Positions 1-11,128 of a stretch of DNA of 60,000 bases are shown here, in pieces. Source of the DNA: Polytrichum commune (taxonomy: Eukaryota; Streptophyta; Polytrichopsida; Polytrichales; Polytrichaceae); assembly GCA_950295325.1 (NCBI GenBank), contig OX485809.1:4156001-4216000 (forward strand), written 5' to 3'. The notes beneath the pieces are model-generated. The model was not told the origin of the DNA. It ran no database searches and saw only the letters and a program-made list of their open reading frames with translations. The position numbers and the translations under genes are program-made. The first letter of the stretch is position 1, and the number at the start of each line of letters is the position of its first letter.

Positions 1-46
1 AGCTACTTCTGTGGTCAGTGGAAGTGGCTTAATCGGTGTGAGCAAC

Positions 47-643
47 TTAGCTTTTGAGATGATGAGGAAGCGAGTGATTCAGCGAAGGAGTCGATCTCGG
101 TGACCACGATAACACTACTTCAGATGAAGGGAAAAATTGCTGGTTCAAGGGATCAGAAATATTTTCTTCGCTCGTTGGTGGGGCATCAAATCCTAACCCT
201 TTCGGAGAGAATTGCTTGCTCCGGGGTAAAGGTGTCAGAGAAAGTGTGGTGTTGGTAATAAAGCAATTACCACCATCAAGGTGCCCATCTTCGATATAAT
301 TTACAAAAGTTGGTTGAATGGAATTAGAAAGGAGTAATGGAGGCAGCGAAAGTCTGGTGTTGGTGACAAAGCAATTAGCATCACCAACGTGGTGCCCATC
401 TTCAATGTTGTCCACAACAGCAGCTACACCGGCAGTCTGCAAGGCAAAAGGGCGGAGACATGATGGTTTATTGTCCTTCATTGTGTCCTTTTCCCAAGCC
501 ATCCTGAACTGGAAGTGATGGCAGCTGGCGCTTGATTCGGCAGCCTTCGGAGCATGTACGAAACCTAATTGATTGTGTCGCAGATGATGCACTGAGAAAA
601 AGATAGTCCTGAGTTGATGATATCTGGATGTTGAAGGTGTCAA
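47..643 (-). CDS. Hypothetical 198-aa protein with two internal repeats
   Basis: Unrecognised open frame read on the minus strand. The protein holds two copies of a pattern IEDGH..G.NCF.TNT.LSL.PL. They correspond to a DNA duplication with a period of about 108 bp (roughly 220-310 and 330-420), a multiple of three, so the frame is kept through both copies and most differences are tolerated at the protein level. That favours a real or recently real coding frame, but no family is recognised and no splice sites were assigned. It lies downstream of, and on the same strand as, the F-box gene at 948-1889. It could also be an untranslated tandem repeat that happens to be open. Confidence 0.3.
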   Translation of the reverse strand: MTPSTSRYHQLRTIFFSVHHLRHNQLGFVHAPKAAESSASCHHFQFRMAWEKDTMKDNKPSCLRPFALQTAGVAAVVDNIEDGHHVGDANCFVTNTRLSLPPLLLSNSIQPTFVNYIEDGHLDGGNCFITNTTLSLTPLPRSKQFSPKGLGFDAPPTSEENISDPLNQQFFPSSEVVLSWSPRSTPSLNHSLPHHLKS

Positions 644-947
644 CTATGTTAAATGGTGGTCTTAGGTTAAGTTAAGTTAGTGCACAACAAGGTGACAATA
701 CACCATGGAGGAGATGGACCAAAGTGATCGATCACATGTAGCTTGGCTGACCTGACGCATAGACAGACCACAGATTGCTTCGATTACAGGATGTTTCTAA
801 TGTACAAGCGGTAACTTTTTTCACCAACAAGGTTGCCAGATTGTTGCAACTGAAAACTTATAGAAAGTAAGAAAGGAAGGTATTTTATCTACAACACAAG
901 AAGCGAATCATTTTCACAGACTTGAACGTTTGAGACATCTCCCCTAC

Positions 948-1889
948 TTACAGATGATCGTGGAGGTGAAAGGAATGACCAAGGAGATCAAAGGTTACAT
1001 TAGTGGATTTCCCTCGGGATTCCATGGAGGAGCCATCGAGCCTCCAGCCCCGGAACACAAAAGCCTCATCCTCATAGCTCACACCGATCAACAAAAGCTC
1101 ACCGTTGTGCACACTCAAGTAGCAATACTGGGTGCCAGGAGGCCGCAAACATTTCACCGAACTCCAAGACCTCCGCTCAACATCATACGATGCCACAAAC
1201 CCCGAGTACATGTGGTACACGTACATCTTCTGTTTGCACACTGCAGCAGCGATGGATTTGAATGTGGCTTTGCCTTGAAACTCGATTGGCATGTCCTCAC
1301 CTTCTTCCCACACCTTGGACTCCGAACTGAACACCTCAACCTTCAAGGATAAGTTGCCCCCCATGCACACCACCTTGTGAGCACCATTTAATCCTGGAAC
1401 CTTGACAACTCCAACAACCGGTGTGGTTCGGGGATACTTGAGCTCCGGAGCCTCCCTCCACTCTTTGGCCAGACTGCCTATCCTGTACAAAAGTTTTTGA
1501 TGCGTGGAAGGGGTTTCGGAGAACTTGTAGAAGATTGCCCCTGGGCCGCAGGAGATGTGTTCTTCCGGAAGAGCAAATGGCACCGGATGTGTTGTGAAGG
1601 ATTCCTCGAGCTCGGAGGGTGGTGAAGAGTCTTGTGTGGTTCGGTACCTTGTGCTGTTCACGTAGAGCCAGCTTTTTTGGTGCTCGTGTCTCTCAGTGTG
1701 GAGGGCAAGGAAGGTTGGAGACTGAGCGAGATGCCGCCATCGCTTGCACACGCAGGAGGTTAGCCTAAGCGAGCTCGCAGGCGTCCGTGCCAAAATCTCC
1801 ACCCAGACATCCTCTGGCAACGAGTGACACACACGTTGGTCCGCATCGGATCCTCCTTCTTCGCCACAATCCTCCGACATGGCCACCAT
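948..1889 (-). CDS. F-box/kelch-like protein, intronless
   Basis: A 313-aa single-exon frame. Residues about 20-60 form an F-box (SLPEDVWVEILARTP, then an R/L-rich stretch ending CKRWRHL), the segment that binds SKP1 in SCF ubiquitin ligases. The rest has kelch-like features: conserved G and W residues such as CMGGNLSLKVEVFSS, SKVWEEGEDMP and VERRSWSSV. In plants this architecture usually selects substrates for ubiquitination in cytosol or nucleus; the target here is unknown. The start at 1889 gives MVAMSEDC; the fourth-codon Met is an alternative. At the 3' end the stop TAA lies inside CT|GTAAGTAGG, which is also a good splice donor, so a further C-terminal exon is possible. Upstream DNA is duplicated (see 1878-2450). 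Confidence 0.8.
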   Translation of the reverse strand: MVAMSEDCGEEGGSDADQRVCHSLPEDVWVEILARTPASSLRLTSCVCKRWRHLAQSPTFLALHTERHEHQKSWLYVNSTRYRTTQDSSPPSELEESFTTHPVPFALPEEHISCGPGAIFYKFSETPSTHQKLLYRIGSLAKEWREAPELKYPRTTPVVGVVKVPGLNGAHKVVCMGGNLSLKVEVFSSESKVWEEGEDMPIEFQGKATFKSIAAAVCKQKMYVYHMYSGFVASYDVERRSWSSVKCLRPPGTQYCYLSVHNGELLLIGVSYEDEAFVFRGWRLDGSSMESRGKSTNVTFDLLGHSFHLHDHL

Positions 1890-2450
1890 TGAGTTGAGGA
1901 TCCTCGGAATAGAATGGAAACTAAAGCAGAAAAATCCCAGAAGAGCTCATGCCCTTCAATGAGCAAGTGGAGCTCTGTTAGCTTTATAGATTGGCAACTA
2001 AACCCCAATGCTTCCAAACTTCGAAGCTCCACGAACGGCCAAAAATCTGCAACCAGATAGCATGACACAATCACCTGACCCTACGTGCACTCTTGGATCA
2101 CCAAGCTCCTCAAAAAGCTTCCCCTACGTAATCTACCTTCTGAAATCAAACTGGAAACCTCGTCCGACACTGGTCTTATCATCAATTCATCCCATTGGAA
2201 AAGACATGGCGACCATGGCGAGAATCATCAGAATAGATTGGAAACCAAAACAACAAAATCTGAGAAGAACTTAGTACGCCCCTTCAGTGAGCAAGTCAAG
2301 CTCCGTGTAAGGCTACTCTATGGATTGGCAATTAAACCCCAATGCTCCTCAACACTTCGAACTTATCCACAAATGGCACAGATAGTATGACGTCAATCAC
2401 CTACCGTACTTTACGTGCGTTCTTGAATCGCCAATCTCCTCAAAAGATTG
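1878..2450. repeat. Tandem duplication covering the 5' end and upstream region of the F-box gene
   Basis: About 1878-2120 and 2205-2450 are imperfect copies (period about 330 bp). Shared landmarks include CATGGC(C/G)ACCAT, TAGATTGGCAA(C/T)TAAACCCCAATGC and CACCAA/CGCCAA..CTCCTCAAAA. Copy 1 contains the start codon and proximal promoter of the F-box gene. Copy 2 has the CATGGCGACC start-like block but no following F-box frame, so it is a duplicated promoter or leader. Confidence 0.6.
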
Positions 2451-2721
2451 ATACCTTGTGTGTCGAAGTGGTAAGTACCTTTCAATCACATTGTGATTTT
2501 GTTTCCGAAACTGCTATTATGGACATCGATTCTTTGGACTTTCCATCGGAGAAGACGTATCTAAAGCGGTCCTACAACTCTGACCTACAACGCGAACGGG
2601 TTGCCGCGTCTCCACGACACACTCATCAGCATGCACATTGGGATGAAGAATGGCTGCAACAAACAAGCCTTCTTTCATCGCTGCTGTTGAAAACTTTCCA
2701 AGCAAGTGGTGCCATTTGGGA

Positions 2722-2880
2722 GTCCGGGGAGATTTTTAGGCGTAATCGGTCGAGATCCTAGTGTTTATTGTTGAATTCTCTCTCGGTTTTTCTTTACTAA
2801 TTTGAGGTATATTCTCTACATTCCTCCAAAGCGATCCAGAATTTTTCTGAAGTCATCTACTTCAATTGGTTTGTCTTTTT
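2722..2880 (+). mobile_element. Partial MITE copy, same family as 3536-3759 and 48024-48226
   Basis: The segment begins GTCCGGGGAGATTTTT and continues GAGATCCTAGTGTTT and TCCTCCAAAGCGATCC, matching one end and the body of the MITE at 48024-48226. The far end with its TIR is missing, so this is a truncated copy. It faces the copy at 3536-3759, which creates an inverted repeat around the SINE fragment between them. Confidence 0.5.
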
Positions 2881-2924
2881 GTCTTTTATTTGTTTTGGAA
2901 CATATATAGGAGGTGCTTGACTAC

Positions 2925-3035
2925 CTAGTTAGTTTTTTCTATCAAGTAGAGAGAAGATTTCATAGCCGGGAATCGAACCGCCAACCGCTCCGTTTGGTTT
3001 TGGGTACCTCTCCACTATCATCTAGTAGTTTTGGG
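2925..3035 (-). repeat. tRNA-derived SINE fragment
   Basis: On the minus strand the segment contains a pol III B-box-like GGTTCGATTCCCGG (around 2965-2980) preceded at tRNA spacing by an A-box-like TGATAGTGGAGAGG. An A-rich tail follows the B box. AAAACTA(A)CTAG-like sequence lies on both sides and may be the target duplication. The body does not fold as a clean tRNA, so I read it as a SINE rather than a tRNA gene. Confidence 0.4.
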
Positions 3036-3535
3036 TCATCTGAGACCTTCCAACCGGTTTCCCTCAAACACAATGGGTTCATCTGGAACTAGTTGTCGGT
3101 TCTACCCATTCATTGTTGCTATCATCCTCCTTCCCAATACCATTCAGATATCCATAAACAAGATTCTGCATTTTTTCATACCAATATGTCGGTAGTGGTG
3201 ATTTTCCACACACTACACTAAAATATTGTATGAAGCGTCACCAATTATATTTGTCTTGCTGAATATTAATTGTAAACCGCCCGTGTAATGTCACCAACAC
3301 TCAATGTAAACCCAACATTAATTGTCATTTCTTGTATTAAAAATTGGACATCATATATTTATTTTTCAAAAATGGACATTGTTGCAATTACCGTCACATA
3401 CTAAGTGATAATTCATCCGATTTTCAATCATTCATGATAATATCATTACAAAAATGCCAAGATGCAAAATATACCAAACTTTGTTTCAATAATTGACATG
3501 GATTTCACCAATATTTCAATCGTCCACGGCAGTGC

Positions 3536-3759
3536 CTATGATCGGGGCAACTAGCAGTTAGTTATAAGTGAACCGATTGAGTTTGAGAAATAACCGGTTG
3601 AAATTCAAGACTACATGAAAATTACCGATCATTTTGGAGGAATCTATGGAATATACCCCAATTTAATAAAGGAAAACCGGAGGATGTCAACCTGTAACCG
3701 GGTGCACTTTGCAAACGCTAGGATCTCAGCCGGTTATGCCCAAAAATCTCCCCAATCAC
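3536..3759 (-). mobile_element. MITE, second copy of the 48024-48226 family
   Basis: Reverse complement of the element at 48024-48226, nearly full length. It starts CTATGATCGGGGCAAC and ends AAAATCTCCCCAATCAC, with shared internal blocks AAAATTACCGATCATTT, GAGGATGTCAAC and CTAGGATCTCA. It sits inside the CACTA-like element, so it inserted later or was carried along. Confidence 0.6.
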
Positions 3760-4246
3760 CCCTTGTAATTTCATTCATATGAAGCATGAATATTAAAGCT
3801 GCCATATAGTAACATGAAACACTGTAATGTCTTCAAGTCTTCTTTCTGGCTGAAGTTATGTATATTATCTTGCTCAGTCACTCATCATTGGCCAGTCAGA
3901 GAGGCTTGGATAAGCCCAAAGGCTGCATGGTGACTCACCGTAACATTATTTAATTGATTGACCATGTTCGATGGGCCCGGGAATATGACATGTAAGGTAT
4001 TAGAATTATACCTTGTGGATGCTTGTGTATAAGTAGATTCGACCTGAAAATCGAGTGGAATTCGAGTGAAGCATTTATTGTCATAATTATTAATATGAAA
4101 TAGTGATAGCGTATGAATAACGTTTGTAGTTTTTAATGTGATTGTCTAGAAAGTGGACTCACTGTCTCTCATGGGCACTTCACACTAAGGTAGAGTCAAG
4201 AAGTGTGTTATTTGAACATTATTCTATGCACCCACTTCTCTCACAT

Positions 4247-4545
4247 TATGAAACACACAATTAATGTGAGATTATTAGCAAATCCAAATTATGCCCATGG
4301 CCATTTGCCTTATAATTATGAAACTGATATGAATACCTTGTGCATAATCTTAATATGTAGATTCCCGTGCTCATATGAGTTCCCCCCAATTTATGTTGAT
4401 TATTGGTCCTAGAATAATTAACATAGTTTGAGAAATAGCCCAATCTCCTTTAGACACATGTCTTTTTGAAGTATGTTCCTATATCTCCACTTGAACATAT
4501 ATTACTCAAATCTAGGTCTCCAATTCAATCTAATGTATGATTAAG
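4247..4545. repeat. Dispersed repeat, also at 43262-43560
   Basis: ACACACAATTA(A/G)TGTGAG, ATTAGCAAATCCAA, GCCCAT(G/A)GCCATTTG, CATGTTGATTATTG(G/A) and ACACATGTCT occur in the same order and spacing at 43262-43560. No coding capacity is seen in either copy; it is an undescribed interspersed repeat. Confidence 0.5.
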
Positions 4546-4893
4546 ACCCATTACACTTAGAGCTTGAGAGCCCATGGGACCATTAAAATAAAATAAAAAA
4601 TCTCTCATTGTTGGAAAACAATCAAGACCGCCATTACTTGTGTGACATATACAATTTGTCACTGAAAGACTGCTAAATTGTCATGGAGGATCGCAATTTG
4701 GATGAAAAATCACTAAATAAGTGATAGATATTGCAACACTGTAAATCTATAATCCCCCTAAAAATTAACAAGGAATGACAAATAACCTTGGGTTAACATT
4801 TAGTGTTGGTGACACTAGACCGCAGTTTGCAATTACTAGTGAGCAAGACAACTAGAATTGGTGACACTAAATATCATATTTAGTTTATTAGTG

Positions 4894-5999
4894 AATGCAT
4901 GGTTGTAAAGATTGTTTTCAGCCCATGCTTGTGATGAGGTGGATGTGGATATCATCAACATTTCAAGGACTCACCTCTGTCCAATTTTGACAGAGATGTC
5001 AAAGACAATTGAGGTCTTACACACAATTGGAAACCCTCGTCCCTCTTCAAGGAAATGATGTAAGCTTTGTGTGTTGTCATGAAGAAAGGTGAGAATGATT
5101 TGGTTGAAAAGGGGCTAGAGTGAACCAACTACTACACTCATACCCCCGATTCATGAAGGCCTCATGGATGACTCTCAAACTTTCTTCCTACTTTATGGGA
5201 AACCCCCCCCCCCCACCTCTTAAAATGATTATATTTACGGCTTGGGAAATATAGGACCTATACGAGTTGGCATCCAAAGCCCATATTAGATTATCTACCA
5301 GCAGTGCATGAATCAACAATCAAGTTTTAGGGTTCTTCTTTTGTACTAACTTTACACTTGCGAGCCTACTTGCATCAACTTTGTGAGTACAATTGTCATT
5401 GTGGGTTGTCAATCTTTGGAGGTATGTGGGTGCACCCAATCTAAAAATGTGTTGTAAGGTTGTGGTAGTCTTGCATATCTGAAACTGACCGAATCTTTGA
5501 ATTTCTTGAAGCTAATTTTACATGTGCTTCAAATGCGAGGGTTTATGTCCTTTTGCATGCACCTGCAATTCAAAAGTAGACTTATCATTAATATCAATCC
5601 ATGCAAATAGTAATAGCCAAAATCCGATTTGGTTGAACAAGAAGAATAACACCCAAAGTTTTGTTTAAAAATATTTAAGTCGCACCGGGCACCTTGGAGC
5701 ATGCGGAGATCCTATCCAAAGAAGAAGCATCCATTAAGCTAGCAAGAGTGGGTGTTGTTGGGTGTTGTAGAAAAGAAACAACAAACCCTAAGCCTACATT
5801 TTTGGTATTTTTTGTGACCCTTGTTGTTGCATTTACTTTAGTGTTATTTTCTTGGGGCTTTGGTGGGACATCATTCTTATTTGGTTCTTGTGGACTTCTT
5901 CCTTTCTCAAGGTCTGTGATTTTGGTGTAGCATTTTGTAAATGTGCGTGAAATTGACAAGAAATATCAATTTCTTTATGCAAACTCCCAATTTAGGTTG
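4894..5999. other. Intergenic, nothing recognised
   Basis: AT-rich DNA with a C-run at about 5206-5216. Short frames around 5675-5959 are open on both strands, but I see no recognisable domain or splice structure. Confidence 0.5.
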
Positions 6000-6520
6000 G
6001 CTCCTCTAAAATGAAAAGTAAGCTAACTTAGAGTGTGGTTGTTTTTGAAGTTTTAGCATTTGTTCTTACTTTTTAATTAGTTTTGTGAAGTGGTCAGTAA
6101 ATCAAAACTACCTTCTTCTTTGTTGTGAAGGTGCCTATTGAGAGGATTTTTGCTTATTAAATTGTTTTATGAAGCTCTTGTGGAGGTGAAGTTTGGATGT
6201 ACGGAAACACACGACAATGTCGAACAAATGTTTAGGTTGTGGATGTTTTTCAAGATGTGGTATTTGTTCTTGCTTTTCAATCGGTTGTGTGAAGTGGTCA
6301 CCAATTATAACTGAGTCACCAATTACCTTATAGTGGGTTATTAAGAGGTATTTGGCTTGTTAAATTTTTTCTTTTACATTGTTGTGGATTGATGGTGCTG
6401 GTAATAGAAAACAGTGTTGGTGATGACATTCGGATGTAGGGAAACACATGACATTGTCAAACAAATGTTAGGTTGTGGATGTTTTTGGGGATGTGGTGTT
6501 TGTTCTGGCACTCCTAGTTT
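6000..6520. repeat. Degenerate tandem repeat, about 239-bp unit
   Basis: Copies start near 6193 (GGATGTACGGAAACACACGACA) and 6432 (GGATGTAGGGAAACACATGACA). Both continue with GTC(G/A)AACAAATGTT(T)AGGTTGTGGATGTTTTT. A weaker third copy lies at about 6005-6190 (GTGAAGTGGTCA, TTATTAA landmarks). Confidence 0.55.
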
Positions 6521-6717
6521 TAATTTCATCACAATTCTTAAAACCTAAAGTTATTGAGGTTAGCCATTTGTACATCATGATGATAAAACTTTACCCAAAT
6601 TTCAACCTTTGGAACAACAAAATGAAGATTTTATTACAAATGTAAAAACTTTCAAACATCAACACCTAATATAGTTTGAACAACTCAAAAACTAGAGAGT
6701 TGAAGTAACTTATAAAT

Positions 6718-6778
6718 AAAATACATATATATACATACATACACATATACATACATATATACATATATATAATATGGA
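6718..6778. repeat. AT/ATAC microsatellite
   Basis: Runs of ATACAT and ATATAT units, low complexity. Confidence 0.8.
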
Positions 6779-8999
6779 TTGCTTTATATTCCTACAAACA
6801 CACCAGTGCTCATTTTTCATGATATGTACTCATGATGCATTATATGCAACATTGTAATTATTAAAGTTCTTTTTGGATCATTTTTGTTTCACCACAATCC
6901 TCAAAATTTGAACATCTTGAAAAAAAAGATCACTTACATATACTTCAAAGAGCATTCAAATTTTGGTGTGCAATTTGTGCAAGGTTTGTGAGTTGATTAA
7001 CAAAATGAAAAAAATGGTGGCAATTGAAACAAGGGATACTCGATTGAAGACTTTTTATGTGAGAGGCTTGCCCTTCAACAATCCATTGATCTTCCCGCCT
7101 ATATCCTAAAGAGATAGTGCACGAGCCTGCAATTAAAGTTTAACATAAAGTAGGATGAAAGTTTGAGAGTCATCCGTGAGGCCTTCATCAACCGGGGTTA
7201 CGAATGTAGTAGTTGGTTCACCCTAGCCGAAGACTCTTGGGTGTGCCATGAAGACCATTGATGAAGCTTTGGAATCTCCCGAAGATCATTGATGAGGCAA
7301 CTAGAAAATTGTATGAATGAAAAATGCGAGACATAAGTGAAAGAAATGAGGGGTGAGTGAAGTGAAAATAAATGAGACATAAGTGAAGTAAGTAAAACGA
7401 GTGATGCAGGAGTGAAGTGAATAACATATAAGTGATGCAAGAAAAATAATGATTGATAGCTACTTGAGTGAGATAACTATTCAAGTAGATAGGTAAGTTG
7501 GAAAGTGTAATTTTTACAAATAAATTATAAATCTTAGTTTTTTAACATGAATTAAGTCACTTTCGTAAGTGATTGGATACATACTTAATTTATAAATAAA
7601 ATAAGATATTTAAATAGTGAGGAAATGAGTTTTATAATAAATTATAAAATTTTAACACATTTAGATTACAACACCATCACTACCGAAAGTTTTATGCTTC
7701 CGGACAAACACAATTTGTTGGACAATAATGATCCAAGTCTGCTCATGGTTGGCGAGAGGGTGTTAGATTTGATCTTTAGGCTCATAATCAATTATAATGA
7801 AGTGGGTAATCTAAAAGAGGTCCAAATAAAGATTTCATCCAATATGCGCGTTGAATGATAATCCCACATTATCCAAGGACAGGTTCACTAGAATTGCGTG
7901 TATGTTGTATGTCAAACCTAAAGTTTGACTATCTAGAGCTAGGGATAATGATTATGCAATGTAATTGAGATGTGATTGTGTGGTATCATTTGTTTATGAA
8001 GTAGTAGTTGAAGGGGAGAAAAAAAGATAGAGAAAAACAAGTTGGCTAAAACATTGACCATCAAGACTTGGTATTTGGGAAGGGTCTATAGGATGTGCTG
8101 CAAAATTGGCAACATGTGGATTGAATATTGACAATTAATTGACCTCTAGAACTAGCCTTCCAATATGGAATCAAGGCTATGTTGGTATGAGAATAAGAAT
8201 GGGTCAAATGTGGACCTACCTCTCATAGTTGTATTTGACACCATATATTATTGGATTAGCAATGAGTAATAATAGTATGTCTCATTTGTCTCAAATCAAC
8301 AACTTCAAAAAGAGATCCATGCATCCCATAAATGTTTATATGATTTTGCAAGGTCAAATGGACTCATTAATTGATGAAAGCCTTTAAATTATTGTATATA
8401 TTGTAAATATGAATGTTTTGTGTTAATTCTAAAATTTTGGGAGTGAACATAATATTGTTAGTGTTGATTTGGTGCTCAATTCCATGCAAATTTAGGAGAT
8501 GCATTGCTATCAAGTAAGACCTTTTAATGCCAACTCCAAGAATGCAAAAGAAATATTCTCAAGCCTAAGTGGACGTTTAATACTCCATTCCATTTAAATT
8601 TTTATGTTGCATATGTGGTTGATTATTTCAAAGGAGGGTTGATGACGATGTTATAAACAACCCGCCTAACAAATGCTTTTGAAATCTCCATCTCCATCAC
8701 CAATGCTTAAACTTTTGGCCAAAGCTATTTTATTTGGATGTCTAGGAGATTTGGTTCCACAAAGGCGACTTCAAATGGGAACATGTACAAAGAAGAATGA
8801 TATCTCAGGGAGTGCACTATTCATTAAAACCAAGTATCACGTGCGTGCATGCCCCTTATTAAAATACCCCTTTATACATTTTATTTTTGCTAAAATCAAG
8901 CAATATACTTACAAATCTCATTGCTTCAAAATACATTTCCATACGTACACAAGGGTCCAAAAACAAATACAAAATTTGTATATAACTGTCGTGGCCCAC
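6779..8999. other. Intergenic, AT-rich
   Basis: No supported gene. 7300-7445 is a low-complexity (AAGTGA)n-like stretch that opens shadow frames. The 77-aa frame at 7625-7858 has no recognised domain. Confidence 0.5.
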
Positions 9000-9239
9000 A
9001 GTTTTCCGGATTTTTAATTAACCGTCTTGTTAGGTTAAAAGAGTAGTACGAACGGAGGAAAGTAGGATAGGTAGAGTAAGTGGTAGGTATTATGTAGGTT
9101 AGTTCTTCAAAAGTGAGAAGAAAAATAACAATCCTTAAAGGAGTTAAAATCATCAAATTAAGTTAGTATTAGGATTTCCATTTTGGCGGAAACCTTAGAG
9201 CGGAGTGGACCGCACAGGCGATAGCGGGCCGCAACCGCC

Positions 9240-11128
9240 ATGACAACCCAAGCTCGGAGGAGGATCTCGGACGAGCCGATAGCTCTCTGTAAGGTACATG
9301 TCTTCACCCCCATTGGCAGAGAGGAGAGTAATGAGCTGGAGGCAGACCTGAGGCGCATGGGCTGCCTCGGGTTATTGGAAAAATCTTGGAGAGTGCGATG
9401 TGAGGAGATGGTAAGGGAATTGGTCACTGGGGAGGTAGACCATGTTTATGCTTCTACCATCCGGGGCCGACCGGATAGGTGGAATGCGTAATTGTGGAGT
9501 AGGGTTTACGGGTTCAAGCAGGGAGGGGAAGGTATGGCCACTAAAAAAGAGGATTACACCAGGGATAAGTTCTCTTAGAAATTGGATCCCAAATATGACT
9601 ACTTCGTGAAAAATTGCAAGGATGAGAGAGAAAGGAGGATGTTAGCTTTCTTGGTACCCATTTTAAGCCCGGAGAAGCCCTACAACATCTCTCTCACTTT
9701 AGCCACCACCTTGCTTCTTGCATATTCCGAGAAGAAGATGGTGGATTGGGGAAGTATCATTGGGGAGTTAGTGCACCGGTTGGCAACCAACACCAAGCGC
9801 GGACAACCTTCTTATATTGGTTCATTCCTCTTCCACCTTTACGCGCACGAAACTTGCTTACGGACGAAGAGGAAACCCAATGGACAGGGCATCAGATCAT
9901 GCGGGAGCTCCAGACCACCGACTTGGAGCTAGAGATAGGTGAGGAGTATTCGAAGGAGGAAGATGTGGCGGGCTTCAGCAACGAAGAGCGGCCCGTATCC
10001 AAGAAGAGGAAACTGATGTTGGGAAATCTTGCGACGCGGACCAGGTCCACCACAAAACCCGGAGGAGGTGAAACCTCCACCTTCACCTTGGAGGACAATC
10101 TGGTGGATTCCATTATCCGCGACCTGAAGGGAGTACGGTCCTGGATTGCGGAGTATGAGCTGCAAATGCAACAGGTGGGGGAACTTGTGGGCAACCCTCC
10201 GCGGGAGAGTTTGGTTGCCGCAATACAAAAAGCCGTCCAAGATCCGCGCCGGTTGTGGGAGCTGGAGCGTAAGGTGGACCACCTTACTGCGGAAAATCGG
10301 AAGACCACGGAGCAAGTGCGGAAGTTAAAGGCGGAGCGAGAGGCGCTCATGAAGCATGTAAAGGATACCACCCTCACGGTGCAAAAAGTAAGTGACATGG
10401 TGGATATCCCGGGGAATGTGTGGTGGAAGGTTAAGATGTTTGACGCGGAATTGAAGAATGCGGGCCACGTTTCTGGGTCGAAGATGGTTACCTTCATCAT
10501 GGATCAAGGAAGTAAGATGAACGTAGCTTTAAAAATAATGAAGGCCTTCATTGCTAGCTGCACAGAGTTGTTTCCTACCACGATAGAGTCATCGGATGAA
10601 GGAGAGACCTCATCGAGCTACTCCGACTTGATCCCTTATGATATGGTGGAAATTCAAGGTGCCGTGGTAGGAGGTGGAAACCAACATGGAGAAGAGGTGG
10701 ACTAAGTGGAAGACATCACGGCGATCACAGCGCTCACGGCATCGCCGGTTTCCGCCACTGAGGTGGTGGTTCTCAATACCAACCCGGTTTCTTCCACCGT
10801 TGGGAAGGAAACCTTGGATGGTTGCCACGTGGCCGAGTTAACACCGCCGAGCCCTGCCATGGCCTTCCAGATGGTTGTCCGGGATCCGCCGCCGCTTGCA
10901 CTACTTGCTCCGGGATTTCTGCCGGACAGCCAACTGTCCGCAGCACTAGCGCCGGACGTTGCGGAGACGGTGGACCACGTGGGAGTGATTCCCGGGCCCG
11001 ATGAACACGAGGTGTCAGTGCCACCACCACGTCCTCCATCTTTGGCAACGGACAGAGTGGACCGCCGCGAGAAACGGAAGCAGAATAAGAAGGAAGCCAA
11101 GCTGAAGAAGTGGAAGGATAGGGAGTAG
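9240..11128 (+). pseudogene. Decayed gag-like protein of a large retroelement-type repeat (copy 1)
   Basis: One long frame starting at the ATG at 9240, interrupted by in-frame stops at 9489 (TAA), about 9577 (TAG) and 10703 (TAA) and by a frameshift near 9860. Across the breaks it aligns with the frame at 36691-38744. Shared patterns are a basic N-terminus, DLR.MGC.GLL.K.W, W..VYGF, ERR.L.FL.PIL.P.KP..ISLT.A.TLL, then a long coiled coil and S/P-rich tail. The last part (10706-11128) is proline-rich and ends in a K/R-rich segment. This alpha-helical domain plus coiled coil resembles gag-type or plant TE proteins, but I cannot name the family. No reverse transcriptase, integrase or protease is seen downstream. 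The region is GC-richer than the surrounding DNA, consistent with an insertion. Confidence 0.55.

Larger units (their letters stand above)
3211..4893. mobile_element. CACTA-like non-autonomous transposon
   Basis: The left end reads CACTACACTAAAATATTG and later GTCACCAATT and GTGTAATGTCACCAACACT. The right end, reverse complemented, reads CACTAATAAACTAAATATG, then GTCACCAATTCTAGTTGTC and TAGTGTCACCAACACTAA. The terminal inverted repeats therefore extend over about 120 bp with roughly 75-80 percent agreement by eye. No transposase frame is visible. The 3-bp flanks (ACA and AAT) do not match, so the exact ends or target duplication have decayed. It contains a MITE (3536-3759). Shorter relatives lie at 48895-49371 and 55152-55530. 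Confidence 0.6.
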
